From assembly GCA_039817205.1 (NCBI GenBank), contig JBCBWG010000040.1:1-18055 (forward strand): DNA of 18,055 bases, in the 5' to 3' direction. Origin of the DNA: JBCBWG01 sp039817205. Lineage in GTDB: Bacteria > Pseudomonadota > Alphaproteobacteria > Rhizobiales > Hyphomicrobiaceae. How positions within the stretch are numbered: position 1 is the first letter of the stretch; each line of letters starts with the position of its first letter. Position numbers and translations under genes: made by a program. The notes under the pieces are model-generated. The model saw only the letters and a list, made by a program, of their open reading frames with translations. It made no database searches and had not been told where the DNA came from. This document shows positions 1-7,299 of the stretch, in pieces.

Positions 1-522
1 CGCTAGATCTTCGCGCCATGTTGGGCGGCGCCGATCGAGATAAGCTTCCAGGATCTGAGCCGATTGAGGGTCGCTAAACTCACACTGCGACCACAGGTCT
101 GCAACATCGGCTGGCGAAAGAGCCTCGAGCGTCTGCCCCCGATACGGACCGGTCAGGACCTCGCCGTAAACATCGCCGCTATCAAGGTCGAGATAGACCT
201 TGAGCGTCTTTGTGGTGATTTCAGAAAAGCGTTGGGGCGGTGGCTGCCCTCTTCCGCCGCCACCCGCCGGCCCGCCGATCGGACGCGATCGCGGCGCTTG
301 CTGAGCCAATGAGAGAAACCAAATTCCGGTCAGTGCCAGCGGGATGGCGAGCCCAACCGCGCCACGAACGGCCAGGAACGTTGCAGCGCCCAGCGACACC
401 AGCCCAATGGCAGCCCTCAGCCAGCGCGCGAGAATGCCGGGGTTCACAGAGGACAACGCCCCGCTCAAAAGCAGGACGACAAAGAGAAAAGCGAACCCCG
501 CCAGGAGGTATGCCATGCGCAT
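1..522 (-). CDS. Membrane-anchored protein, probable J-domain (DnaJ-like) protein, partial
   Basis: This minus-strand gene runs off the left edge of the window; 172-174 codons are visible. The frame begins with two in-frame ATG codons, at 522 and at 516 (MRMAYLLAGF); neither has a strong ribosome-binding site, so the exact start is open. An in-frame TGA at 558-556 rules out a much longer N-terminus. Residues 3-22 (AYLLAGFAFLFVVLLLSGAL) and about 33-70 are strongly hydrophobic and look like two membrane segments. A Gly/Pro-rich linker follows, then a soluble part reading LKVYLDLDSGDVYGEVLTG and, near the edge, a YLDRRRPTWRED stretch. Alphaproteobacterial membrane J-proteins have this layout, with the J domain at the extreme C-terminus, but that domain would lie outside the window, so the assignment is by resemblance only. 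The gene lies 59 bases downstream of the VWA gene on the same strand, which suggests one transcript. Confidence 0.6.
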   Translation of the reverse strand, partial: MRMAYLLAGFAFLFVVLLLSGALSSVNPGILARWLRAAIGLVSLGAATFLAVRGAVGLAIPLALTGIWFLSLAQQAPRSRPIGGPAGGGGRGQPPPQRFSEITTKTLKVYLDLDSGDVYGEVLTGPYRGQTLEALSPADVADLWSQCEFSDPQSAQILEAYLDRRRPTWREDLA

Positions 523-581
523 GTCCCGCGGGCTGTCGGCGCAACGCGGGTCCCATCATTAAGAAACGCACGCGAGGCACG

Positions 582-1463
582 TCATCTCATCTGTTCAATC
601 AGCAATTGCGCCTGGCGATTGCCCGTACGGCTCATGTCCTGCAATGCAGCGCGCCCGCCGGCGGCGTAGACAGCGACAGCTGCCAGCAGTGCTTTCAACT
701 CGGCAGCGGACCCGGCATTGAACTGACAGTGGGCCCCTTTTGTCAGCCGAGCAATCTCTCGGAACGCTGTTGCCGCACGCGCATCATGACCCTCCTGGAA
801 CGCAAAGACCGGGACACCGAGCACGCCGAGTTCACCAGCGCGGCCACAAAGCTCATCAATGTCTTCTTCCATCGCATCGCCGACGTAGACGAGCGCATGG
901 ATGCGGCGGCGTTCCGTTTCCTGGCGGGCATGGCTCAAGACTTTTCGGATTTGGGTCCAGCCGCCAGCGACCGTGACCGTCGTCATCAAGCGCGCGAGTG
1001 CGGCTGGATCAGACACCCACTTGGATGCGCGGCACTCACCGGCGCCTCGGAAGTACATCAGCTGAACGTCAAGACCGCCCACCTCGCGAACGGCGTCGAA
1101 CATGTCTGACTGCAGCGCCAACGCCATGTCCCATGTCGGCTGTCGGCTCATTGTGGCGTCCATGGCGAAGACGAGGCGACCACGATCACCACCCGTGCGT
1201 GGCGCAGTGGCTCGGAGCTTCGCGACAAAATCCGCAACATGTGCTGGTTCAGCAGCACCCGCCGCATCTGAGCGGGACGTCGCGCGCTCTGATGTCTCTT
1301 TCGCAGGCGCGTCGCCGTCCGGTTTGACCGCTGGCGCTGCATGGTCTGTCCGCTCGCCCACGATATCGGATCGCGGATCGGCGTCATCCACGTTCGTCCC
1401 AGGCCCCCTGTTGGCCTCCGCATTCGGCTGCGGCGCACCTTTTCGCTTCCAGGGCCAAACCAT
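582..1463 (-). CDS. VWA-domain protein with a modified MIDAS motif
   Basis: This encodes a 293-residue protein of the von Willebrand factor A fold. The chosen start, MVWPWKRKG at 1463, has GGAGG six bases upstream; the frame is open 30 codons further up but nothing supports a start there. Residues 1-90 are a polar, Ala/Asp/Pro-rich, probably disordered lead. The VWA domain covers roughly residues 91-270. The metal site can be followed: D102-A-T-M-S106 stands in for the usual DxSxS, T170 lies in GGWTQIRK and D196 in VYVGDAMEED. The phrase DATMSRQPTWD is typical of a bacterial family of uncharacterised VWA proteins. No signal peptide or membrane helix is seen, so the protein is probably cytosolic. 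It sits just upstream of the membrane J-type gene. VWA domains usually mediate metal-dependent protein binding; the partner is not identifiable here. Confidence 0.85.
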   Translation of the reverse strand: MVWPWKRKGAPQPNAEANRGPGTNVDDADPRSDIVGERTDHAAPAVKPDGDAPAKETSERATSRSDAAGAAEPAHVADFVAKLRATAPRTGGDRGRLVFAMDATMSRQPTWDMALALQSDMFDAVREVGGLDVQLMYFRGAGECRASKWVSDPAALARLMTTVTVAGGWTQIRKVLSHARQETERRRIHALVYVGDAMEEDIDELCGRAGELGVLGVPVFAFQEGHDARAATAFREIARLTKGAHCQFNAGSAAELKALLAAVAVYAAGGRAALQDMSRTGNRQAQLLIEQMR

Positions 1464-1490
1464 GCCGCACCTCCATGCTCCACGTATCCG

Positions 1491-1520
1491 ATGATATGTG
1501 GCCGGTGGGCGGTCTGTCCA
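1491..1520 (-). promoter_or_regulatory. Candidate promoter for the VWA/J-protein pair
   Basis: On the minus strand TGGACA (1520-1515) and TATCAT (1496-1491) are separated by 18 bases and lie about 30 bases before the chosen VWA start. They resemble -35 and -10 boxes of a housekeeping sigma factor. The octamer CATATCAT, which contains the -10 box, also occurs at 1532-1525. This is a by-eye match only; the intergenic stretch is 135 bases and no convincing terminator of the upstream gene was seen in it. Confidence 0.35.
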
Positions 1521-1598
1521 AGTAATGATATGCGACGAAACGGGGCGGCTCATCCTGACGGATACCCGCTGCCACTCGTCTTCCCGGCTTCAAGGCAC

Positions 1599-4500
1599 CT
1601 AAGTCAGGCCGCCGCTTATCACCCGCCGTCTCACGAGCGGTGGCGTGAGCGGATCGATATGGGCGGTTCGGTCGATACTCACGGTGAGATGCCGTGGTTC
1701 GGGTCGCGATGTCGTCGCTTGCAGACGTCCAATGGCATCGAGGCCCGAATGCAATTGCAGGCGTTCAGGCCGCACCGTCCGCTGAAGCGTGGCCGCAAAC
1801 GATCGGTCGTTGCTGAAAACCACCAGGTCGCACAAGACGCTTAACTGGCCCACTGCTGCGCCAAGTTCAGGCACATCGTCGGCGGCAAAGGGCGCAAGCA
1901 GTAAAACGGGTGCGCGGATGCGTGCGCCCGATCCAGTCGTGCACTGCGATTTGGTGAGGTCTCTCAGCCCGGTGAGATCGGCTGCGGCATAGATCGCAGG
2001 CGTCACGAAAGGTCCGTGGACGCCAGACGGCGGCAATGGATCGATAAGCGTCTCGAAGCACTGCGACAGGCGGAACTTTTCGGCAACCGCTGCATCTCGG
2101 GCCGACACCGATCTCATTGGACCCAACTGTGTCTCAGCCAGCAGTGGATCGCCGATCACTGTTTCGCAGACCGCATTGACCAGACCGTCCATGACAGCCT
2201 CGCGGATAGGCTCGGCGACCAACACCGCGCGTGGCGCCGTCGGCGATTGCCCGGCGTCGGCCAGCCAAAGCTGCGTGATCGTTGCCACTGCGCGCACCGG
2301 ATCAACGGTCTGATCAACGACAATCACCGTCTCGGGGGCTGCCAGATCAAATCCAGCGAGCGGGCGCCGGTTGTGTCTTACGCGAAACGCGGATGCCATC
2401 GCTGACCGCTCAGCCGACGCGGTCTCAGAAACGAGTACGGCGCGAACTGCCGCGCATTTCAGGATCTCGATCTGGTGGTCCTCATCGACCAACACCAAAT
2501 CGAGCACGTCCTTCGGCAAACCCGCTTCAACGAGGGCGTCGACAACCATGGTTGCCGCCGTGGCGGTCTCCGGCGTCACCGGCAAGATAACGGCATTACC
2601 GCCGGTGAGCGCCAGCATCGATTGTCTGAGCGTGTCGAGGAACGGGGCCTGCCGTGAGATCTGGAAGGCGACAACACCGGCGGGGTAGGAGATCTCATTT
2701 GCGACAGCCATCGCATCAGACACGGTTTGGGCCCGTGCCAAAATCGATCGCGCAATGTCAATCGCATCCTGCCACTCGCGTGCGGCCGTCCGAAGGGGCT
2801 GGCCGTGACCGAGCGCCAAACCAGCGACGACACGGTCCCGTTCGCGGCTCAGCGTTTCGGTTGCCTGCGAAAGGATCGCGAGCCGCGCGCCCAACGCCTG
2901 ATCACCCCAGAGACGGACGCACTCCCGGAGTTGCTCAAGGCGCGGTTCGATGTCGACGTGTTCCATCCGCGGCAAAGCACACACGACGGTATGGCCGTCG
3001 ACCGGTGAGACAACCTCATGTTTCGGGGGCGGCGGGGCCTCATCGCGCGGACGTTTTGCAGGCGGTGTTTCCTCTGCTGGCACTGTGGCGAGCGCCAGAA
3101 GCGTCTCCGGTGCGGGTTGTGTGTGCGCGTCTGCCGTTTGCGCATCGCGACCCGGGGCATCCAGGATCGGCCGTGACCAGCGCGCAGGCCCGCCCACATC
3201 GGCCGCATCAAACCCGCTCTCTGCGGCAGGCGCGGCTTCACCCGATATTTCGGTCAGCGCTTCCAGGACTGAAGTCCCGGAACCGGAGACAACATTGCGG
3301 TCAAGCAGCGCCCCATCGCCGAGGCGGGCGCGCAAGATCGGTTCAATAGCGCGGTCAGCCCACAACGTATCGATGTCATCGCGGCTCCCAACCCAGATTG
3401 TCGATCTCAGGCGAAACACATCTTTCGCATCACCGAGAGCGCGCGCGGCACGGACCGACGGCGTCGCGAGATCAACATGCATGCCGCTCCGACGCCCGCG
3501 TGCGCCGAGTTCGAGGGCGGCCAATTCCACTGGCGTCGATGGTTCAGCGATAAGATGAAACACGTCAGGTTCCTCGACGATCGCCTGGGCCGCTGCAAGC
3601 CAACTGAGCGACATCGCAAGATCGGACCAGTAGACGGGCGGGCGGAGCGCGCCATCCGACAAGGCTTTGCTGACGTCCTCGCTCCAGGTGCTGCCGCGCA
3701 CCAACCGGATTGGAACTAGTCGACTGTCGCTCTGCGCGAGCGCGTGCAACTGGGAGATGCGCTGCAGCGTCCTGCGATGGCTCGCCTGGAGCGTGAGCCC
3801 GAAACCGTTCCATCCGCTGAGCCGAGGGTCGGCAAGCAGAGCCTCGACGACTGCAAACAGACCGGGCTGCAGCGCATCGGCTTCTTCATCCAAGATCACA
3901 GACACATTCTCGCGGCGCGCGATCTCGCAGATTTCGATCAACACATCGACGTGTTCTTCCCGGATCGCCGGTGCGGTCGCGGCAAGCAGTTGCGGCAAGA
4001 CGCTGGAAGCCTGGATCAAGAGGGCGGGACGCGCGAACACGCGGCGGTGAAACGTGTCATCCGGATCTGGATCTGGGAACGCCTGTCCGATGGTCATGAG
4101 CGCATCGACGACGGCCTCGCGCATGTCGTGCCAGCGGACGTCGGGATCGGGCGCCAATGCGATCAGAGGGGCGGGCGTTGCTTGCTGACCCGGTCCACTC
4201 ACTCCGCGACCCGTCCGGTGGAACCCCCGCGCTGAACGACCAAACGCCGTGCAAGCGGTGTCAACACTGTCAACCACCGTCAAAGCTGAGCGGAGTGCGG
4301 CCAGCGGCGCCCGCCAGTCTCTTGGCGTGAGCCGCCCAATCGTGGCTTTGATGTGGTCGGAGAAGCCCTGCCCATCGCCAGCGTCGCTGTTGAGGTCGCA
4401 CTCGCCAGTCGAGAGCTGCTGCGAGACCTGACGGAACCGGTTGCGTGGGGCGCCGTGCGGGATCCGGCATTCGACGAGCGAGCGCCTCAAGTCCTCCGCA

Positions 4501-4808
4501 ACCTCCGGTGGCTCACCGTCACCGGCGAACACGAGGCCCATGGGCGTCATCGGCAAACCGGCGCTCTCAAGACCCAAAGCTCGGACACGCACCAGCGCGG
4601 TATCAGGCAATCCGAGCAAAACCCGCTCACCGAGCGCTGCGATCAATTCAAGATCGGTCTGAAGATGCCACGACTGTTTGCTGGCCTGCCCAACTCCGTC
4701 GGCCCGAAGACCAAGCCCCGCGGTGGAGCTTGGCGTGCCGCCTTGCCTGGCCGTGTCCCAAGCGGCTCTCAGACGGGCACTCGTCTTCTCAGCCATTTTT
4801 CCGGACAT
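1599..4808 (-). CDS. PutA-like protein, apparently catalytically dead in both halves
   Basis: This is one uninterrupted frame of 1069 residues, about the usual PutA length. Residues 1-220 are poorly recognisable. Residues 255-515 follow the proline dehydrogenase barrel: VILDEEADALQPGL (about 304-317) matches the PutA IDAEEADRLE strand, FGLTLQA (336-342) matches the VVVQAY strand, and RLVRGSTWSEDV (368-379) matches RLVKGAYWDSEI. The FATHNA segment is replaced by LIAEPS (419-424) and the Arg pair binding proline carboxylate is not evident. A Pro/Ala-rich linker spans about 525-598. Residues 599-1030 follow the aldehyde dehydrogenase fold: PWNFP has become SRQAP (718-722), AKPAEQT has become LPVTPET (742-748), the Glu-Gly-Gly motif is lost near 820-826, and GQRCS, with the nucleophilic Cys, is GQSPT (853-857). 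ATG 4808 has GGGGA about 10 bases upstream; ATG 4796 is an alternative. The family link is seen in the sequence; inactivity is inferred. Confidence 0.8.
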   Translation of the reverse strand: MSGKMAEKTSARLRAAWDTARQGGTPSSTAGLGLRADGVGQASKQSWHLQTDLELIAALGERVLLGLPDTALVRVRALGLESAGLPMTPMGLVFAGDGEPPEVAEDLRRSLVECRIPHGAPRNRFRQVSQQLSTGECDLNSDAGDGQGFSDHIKATIGRLTPRDWRAPLAALRSALTVVDSVDTACTAFGRSARGFHRTGRGVSGPGQQATPAPLIALAPDPDVRWHDMREAVVDALMTIGQAFPDPDPDDTFHRRVFARPALLIQASSVLPQLLAATAPAIREEHVDVLIEICEIARRENVSVILDEEADALQPGLFAVVEALLADPRLSGWNGFGLTLQASHRRTLQRISQLHALAQSDSRLVPIRLVRGSTWSEDVSKALSDGALRPPVYWSDLAMSLSWLAAAQAIVEEPDVFHLIAEPSTPVELAALELGARGRRSGMHVDLATPSVRAARALGDAKDVFRLRSTIWVGSRDDIDTLWADRAIEPILRARLGDGALLDRNVVSGSGTSVLEALTEISGEAAPAAESGFDAADVGGPARWSRPILDAPGRDAQTADAHTQPAPETLLALATVPAEETPPAKRPRDEAPPPPKHEVVSPVDGHTVVCALPRMEHVDIEPRLEQLRECVRLWGDQALGARLAILSQATETLSRERDRVVAGLALGHGQPLRTAAREWQDAIDIARSILARAQTVSDAMAVANEISYPAGVVAFQISRQAPFLDTLRQSMLALTGGNAVILPVTPETATAATMVVDALVEAGLPKDVLDLVLVDEDHQIEILKCAAVRAVLVSETASAERSAMASAFRVRHNRRPLAGFDLAAPETVIVVDQTVDPVRAVATITQLWLADAGQSPTAPRAVLVAEPIREAVMDGLVNAVCETVIGDPLLAETQLGPMRSVSARDAAVAEKFRLSQCFETLIDPLPPSGVHGPFVTPAIYAAADLTGLRDLTKSQCTTGSGARIRAPVLLLAPFAADDVPELGAAVGQLSVLCDLVVFSNDRSFAATLQRTVRPERLQLHSGLDAIGRLQATTSRPEPRHLTVSIDRTAHIDPLTPPLVRRRVISGGLT

Positions 4809-5156
4809 GTGTCATCGTCCCCGGTTAAGTCGTCCCTGAGGCGCGCTGCCCGAACCGACGACCCGTTAAGTCGTCTGACCATCCCAACGGATCAGGAGGC
4901 CAAATCGCAGCACTGAAGCCGACGGGCGCCATCGCAAACGCTGAACCGAATCACCTCTGCACCCTACCAGAGCCCGCGATACGGCGATGGCATCGCGATA
5001 AGAACGCCAGAGCGCGTGCGGCCTTGTGAAATCAGTGATGGCCAAAAGGCACAGTTCCTCGACCAAACGATTGGGCGTTGGGAGATTGACGGCCTGCCTG
5101 CGAGCCGTCATCGACAACAGGAAACACCGCATTGCGAGACGCAAAGGACGAGCCCC
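4809..5156. other. Divergent intergenic region between the PutA-like gene and panC
   Basis: These 348 bases separate two divergent starts and must hold promoters for both. Visible signals are an 11-bp direct repeat close to the PutA-like start, an inverted repeat around its distal copy, and a 13-base palindrome at 4984-4996 (GCGATG-G-CATCGC). A minus-strand frame of up to 103 codons (5177-4866) is open here but has no good ribosome-binding site. No clear -35/-10 pair was found for either gene. AAAGGA at 5143-5148 is the panC ribosome-binding site. Confidence 0.5.
4821..4876. repeat. Direct repeat GTTAAGTCGTC x2, operator-like
   Basis: GTTAAGTCGTC occurs at 4824-4834 and again at 4865-4875, 41 bases apart, close to four helical turns, so both copies would face the same side of the DNA. 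The distal copy is also half of an inverted repeat: GACGAC (4857-4862), seven bases, GTCGTC (4870-4875). They lie 16 and 57 bases upstream of the PutA-like start codon, a position suited to a regulator of that gene. A related TTAAGTC occurs at 6126-6132 before the RTX gene. Regulator identity is unknown. Confidence 0.5.
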
Positions 5157-6041
5157 ATGGCGTGCGATGTCATCCATGACCTGACCGCGTTAAGCGCGCG
5201 CGTGCGCCCCTGGCTGCGCGCTGGCGAGCGCATTGCGCTGGTCCCAACCATGGGCGCACTGCATGAGGGACATCTCGCCCTCATCCGGCATGGAAAACAA
5301 ATCGCTGACCGCTGTATTGTTTCGATCTACGTCAATCCGAAACAATTTGCCCCTTCAGAAGACTTTGAAACCTATCCACGCACGTTTGAAACGGATCGCA
5401 TCACAGCTGAGCGTGCGGGCGCTGGTCTCATCTGGGCGCCGAATACGACGACTATGTATCCCGATGGCTTTACGACAAGCGTCGTGTTGCAAGGTCCAGC
5501 ATTGGGGCTAGAAAGTGAGACCCGGCCACATTTCTTTACGGGAGTGGCAACAGTTTGCACGAAACTATTCCTTCAAACCACACCGCACATTGCGATCTTC
5601 GGCGAGAAAGATTTTCAGCAGCTCGCGGTGATACGAACAATTGTTCGGGACTTGAATATCGATTTAACAATTGTCGGGCACGAGACCATCCGGGAAGCAG
5701 ACGGCCTCGCACGCAGTTCTCGGAACGCGTACTTGTCTCCAAAGCACAGGCAAATCGCCCCGCTGATGTACCAAACGCTGCAAGACACAGCCACCGCCGT
5801 CGCTCGGCACGAACGGATTGAAATCATTGAGAAGGCAGCAGTCCGACGCTTGTTGGACGGAGGCTTCGAAAGCGTGGACTATGTCAAAATTCGCGATCCC
5901 GAAACACTCGCGCCGGCCAACAGAGACGCTTTCCGCGCCGGAGGCGATCTGCGAATTCTCGCGGCTGCAACGCTCGGTGAAACCCGCCTGATTGATAACG
6001 TATCAGTTCGATTTGAAACGAAAAAGAATACGCCGCGTTGA
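5157..6041 (+). CDS. panC: Pantothenate synthetase PanC
   Basis: PanC condenses pantoate and beta-alanine with ATP to give pantothenate (vitamin B5), the coenzyme A precursor, in the cytosol. The 294-residue product has the family motifs: PTMGALHEGHLALI near residue 30, containing the HxGH nucleotidyl-transfer motif; YVNPKQF; GVATVCTKLF; FGEKDFQQL; and READGLARSSRNAYLS. The start at 5157 (MACDVIHDL) is chosen because AAAGGA lies eight bases upstream and because it matches the normal family length of about 280 residues; the frame is open 47 codons further up but that part looks non-coding. panB is not adjacent, so this is a stand-alone gene. Base composition is markedly lower in GC than its neighbours: the 60-base line 5641-5700 counts 29 of 60 G or C, against 39 of 60 in a helicase line. 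That may reflect transfer or relaxed codon selection. Confidence 0.95.
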   Translation: MACDVIHDLTALSARVRPWLRAGERIALVPTMGALHEGHLALIRHGKQIADRCIVSIYVNPKQFAPSEDFETYPRTFETDRITAERAGAGLIWAPNTTTMYPDGFTTSVVLQGPALGLESETRPHFFTGVATVCTKLFLQTTPHIAIFGEKDFQQLAVIRTIVRDLNIDLTIVGHETIREADGLARSSRNAYLSPKHRQIAPLMYQTLQDTATAVARHERIEIIEKAAVRRLLDGGFESVDYVKIRDPETLAPANRDAFRAGGDLRILAAATLGETRLIDNVSVRFETKKNTPR

Positions 6042-6195
6042 TGTTTTCAAATTGAAACAACTTCAGCTTTTTCGTTTAGCCTCTGACGCATACGGTGCAA
6101 ATTCGATAAAATTGAAATAACCCGCTTAAGTCATTCCCGAGCCGGCCGTGCCATCTTCACTGCACATGAGGACGCCAAGCGAGGGAAACGCAGTC
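6042..6195. promoter_or_regulatory. AT-rich spacer with TTGAAA repeats and a palindrome
   Basis: The spacer between panC and the RTX gene is the most AT-rich stretch of the window (22 of 60 G or C in 6061-6120). It holds a 13-base palindrome TTTCAA-A-TTGAAA at 6045-6057. TTGAAA recurs at 6112-6117, with a further copy at 6013-6018 inside the end of panC. CTGACG (6083-6088) and ATAAAA (6106-6111), 17 bases apart, could be a promoter for the RTX gene. TTAAGTC at 6126-6132 echoes the repeat before the PutA-like gene. No strong hairpin terminator for panC is visible. Confidence 0.4.
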
Positions 6196-7299
6196 ATGGC
6201 CAACCCAACCGTTCAGACCAGTGCTGACGTCGAAGTCTACGAAGAAGAATGGGGCACGGAGTTCTACGGCAGTGACGGCGATGATGTGATCGTTGGCACG
6301 CGCGGCGACGACTACGTCGACGGCGGCGCCGGTCTCGATTTGATCTATGGACTTGCCGGTGACGATTTTATCGAAGGTGGCAGTGGCGATGACATGATCT
6401 ACGGGGGAACAGGCGACGACTACGTTCTCGACTCCGGTGGCGACAACTACATCCGCGGCGGCGAGGGCCGCGACGACATCACAGTTGGCGAGTTCGGCCA
6501 CAGCGAGCTGTTCGGCGGCAAAGGCGACGACATCCTGACCGCCACGCACGGCTCAAGCGGCGAGCTCTACGGCCACTCGGGCAACGACGAACTGACCGTC
6601 ACGGGCGGCACGAACAGCCTCTTCGGCAACTCGGGGGCTGACACTCTCACGGCGACAAGCGGCACCAACTTCATGTCCGGCGGCAGCGGCAACGACCGCA
6701 TGTTTGGTGGCGATGGCGTCGACACCATGATCGGTGGCAGCGGCAGCGACCGCATGTTTGGCGGCGCCAATGACGACAACCTCCAAGGACGCGCTGGGGC
6801 GGACTTTCTCGACGGCGGCAGCGGCAACGATCGTCTCGACGGCGGGTCTGCAAACGACGAACTCTACGGCGGCTTCGGCTCAGATGCGCTGTTCGGTGGC
6901 CGGGACCGTGACTTCCTCGACGGTGGCGCTGGCAACGACACGCTCTCCGGCGGATCTCACAGCGATTGGCTGCTTGGCGGCGCTGGCGATGACACGATCG
7001 ATGCAGGCTCAGGTGATGACGAAGTCTCGGGCGGCCTCGGCAGCGATTTCCTGACCGGCGGCTCAGGCTTCGACACGTTCAAGTTCGGTGGCGATCTCGA
7101 CGGCTCCGTCGATACAATCACCGACTTTGTCATCGGAGAAGACGTGATCGACTTCGACGGCGAGGGTTTGAGCTTCGCAGATCTCGCCATCGACACCAAC
7201 GAGGACGGCAACGTGACCGTTGGCGTCGGCAGCCAGCTGATCGTGCTTGAGGGCCTCACCGACGCGACTTCCCTGGCTGAGGCGAGCTTTGGCTTCTAG
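6196..7299 (+). CDS. RTX calcium-binding repeat protein, probable type I secretion substrate
   Basis: The 367-residue product consists almost wholly of RTX nonapeptides of the GGxGxDxxx type. About 30 units run from residue 24 to about 305, for example GGSGDDMIY, GGSGNDRMF and GGAGNDTLS. Such repeats bind calcium and fold into a parallel beta-roll outside the cell. The last 60 residues (DTITDFVIGEDVIDF to the terminal GF) resemble the C-terminal secretion region of RTX proteins exported by ABC/MFP/TolC type I systems; there is no Sec signal peptide. The start at 6196 (MANPTVQTS) is preceded by GAGGGA about nine bases upstream; in-frame ATGs at 6148 and 6166 are less well placed. There is no protease, lipase or adhesin domain, so the biochemical role is unknown. 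Between about 6478 and 6690 the repeat changes to an 18-residue alternating pattern. No type I transporter genes lie in the window. Confidence 0.88.
   Translation: MANPTVQTSADVEVYEEEWGTEFYGSDGDDVIVGTRGDDYVDGGAGLDLIYGLAGDDFIEGGSGDDMIYGGTGDDYVLDSGGDNYIRGGEGRDDITVGEFGHSELFGGKGDDILTATHGSSGELYGHSGNDELTVTGGTNSLFGNSGADTLTATSGTNFMSGGSGNDRMFGGDGVDTMIGGSGSDRMFGGANDDNLQGRAGADFLDGGSGNDRLDGGSANDELYGGFGSDALFGGRDRDFLDGGAGNDTLSGGSHSDWLLGGAGDDTIDAGSGDDEVSGGLGSDFLTGGSGFDTFKFGGDLDGSVDTITDFVIGEDVIDFDGEGLSFADLAIDTNEDGNVTVGVGSQLIVLEGLTDATSLAEASFGF

Noticed and set aside
240..1109. 289-codon plus-strand frame at the left end
   Set aside because: It overlaps both the J-type and VWA genes on the other strand, and its translation is Arg/Cys/His-rich without any domain.
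1599..4808. Calling the PutA-like gene a pseudogene
   Set aside because: The frame is intact over 1069 codons with a plausible start; loss of catalytic residues alone points to a pseudoenzyme rather than a broken gene.
6157..6827. Minus-strand frames opposite the RTX repeats
   Set aside because: They are open because the Gly/Asp-rich repeat codons give Val/Ala-rich antisense text without stops.
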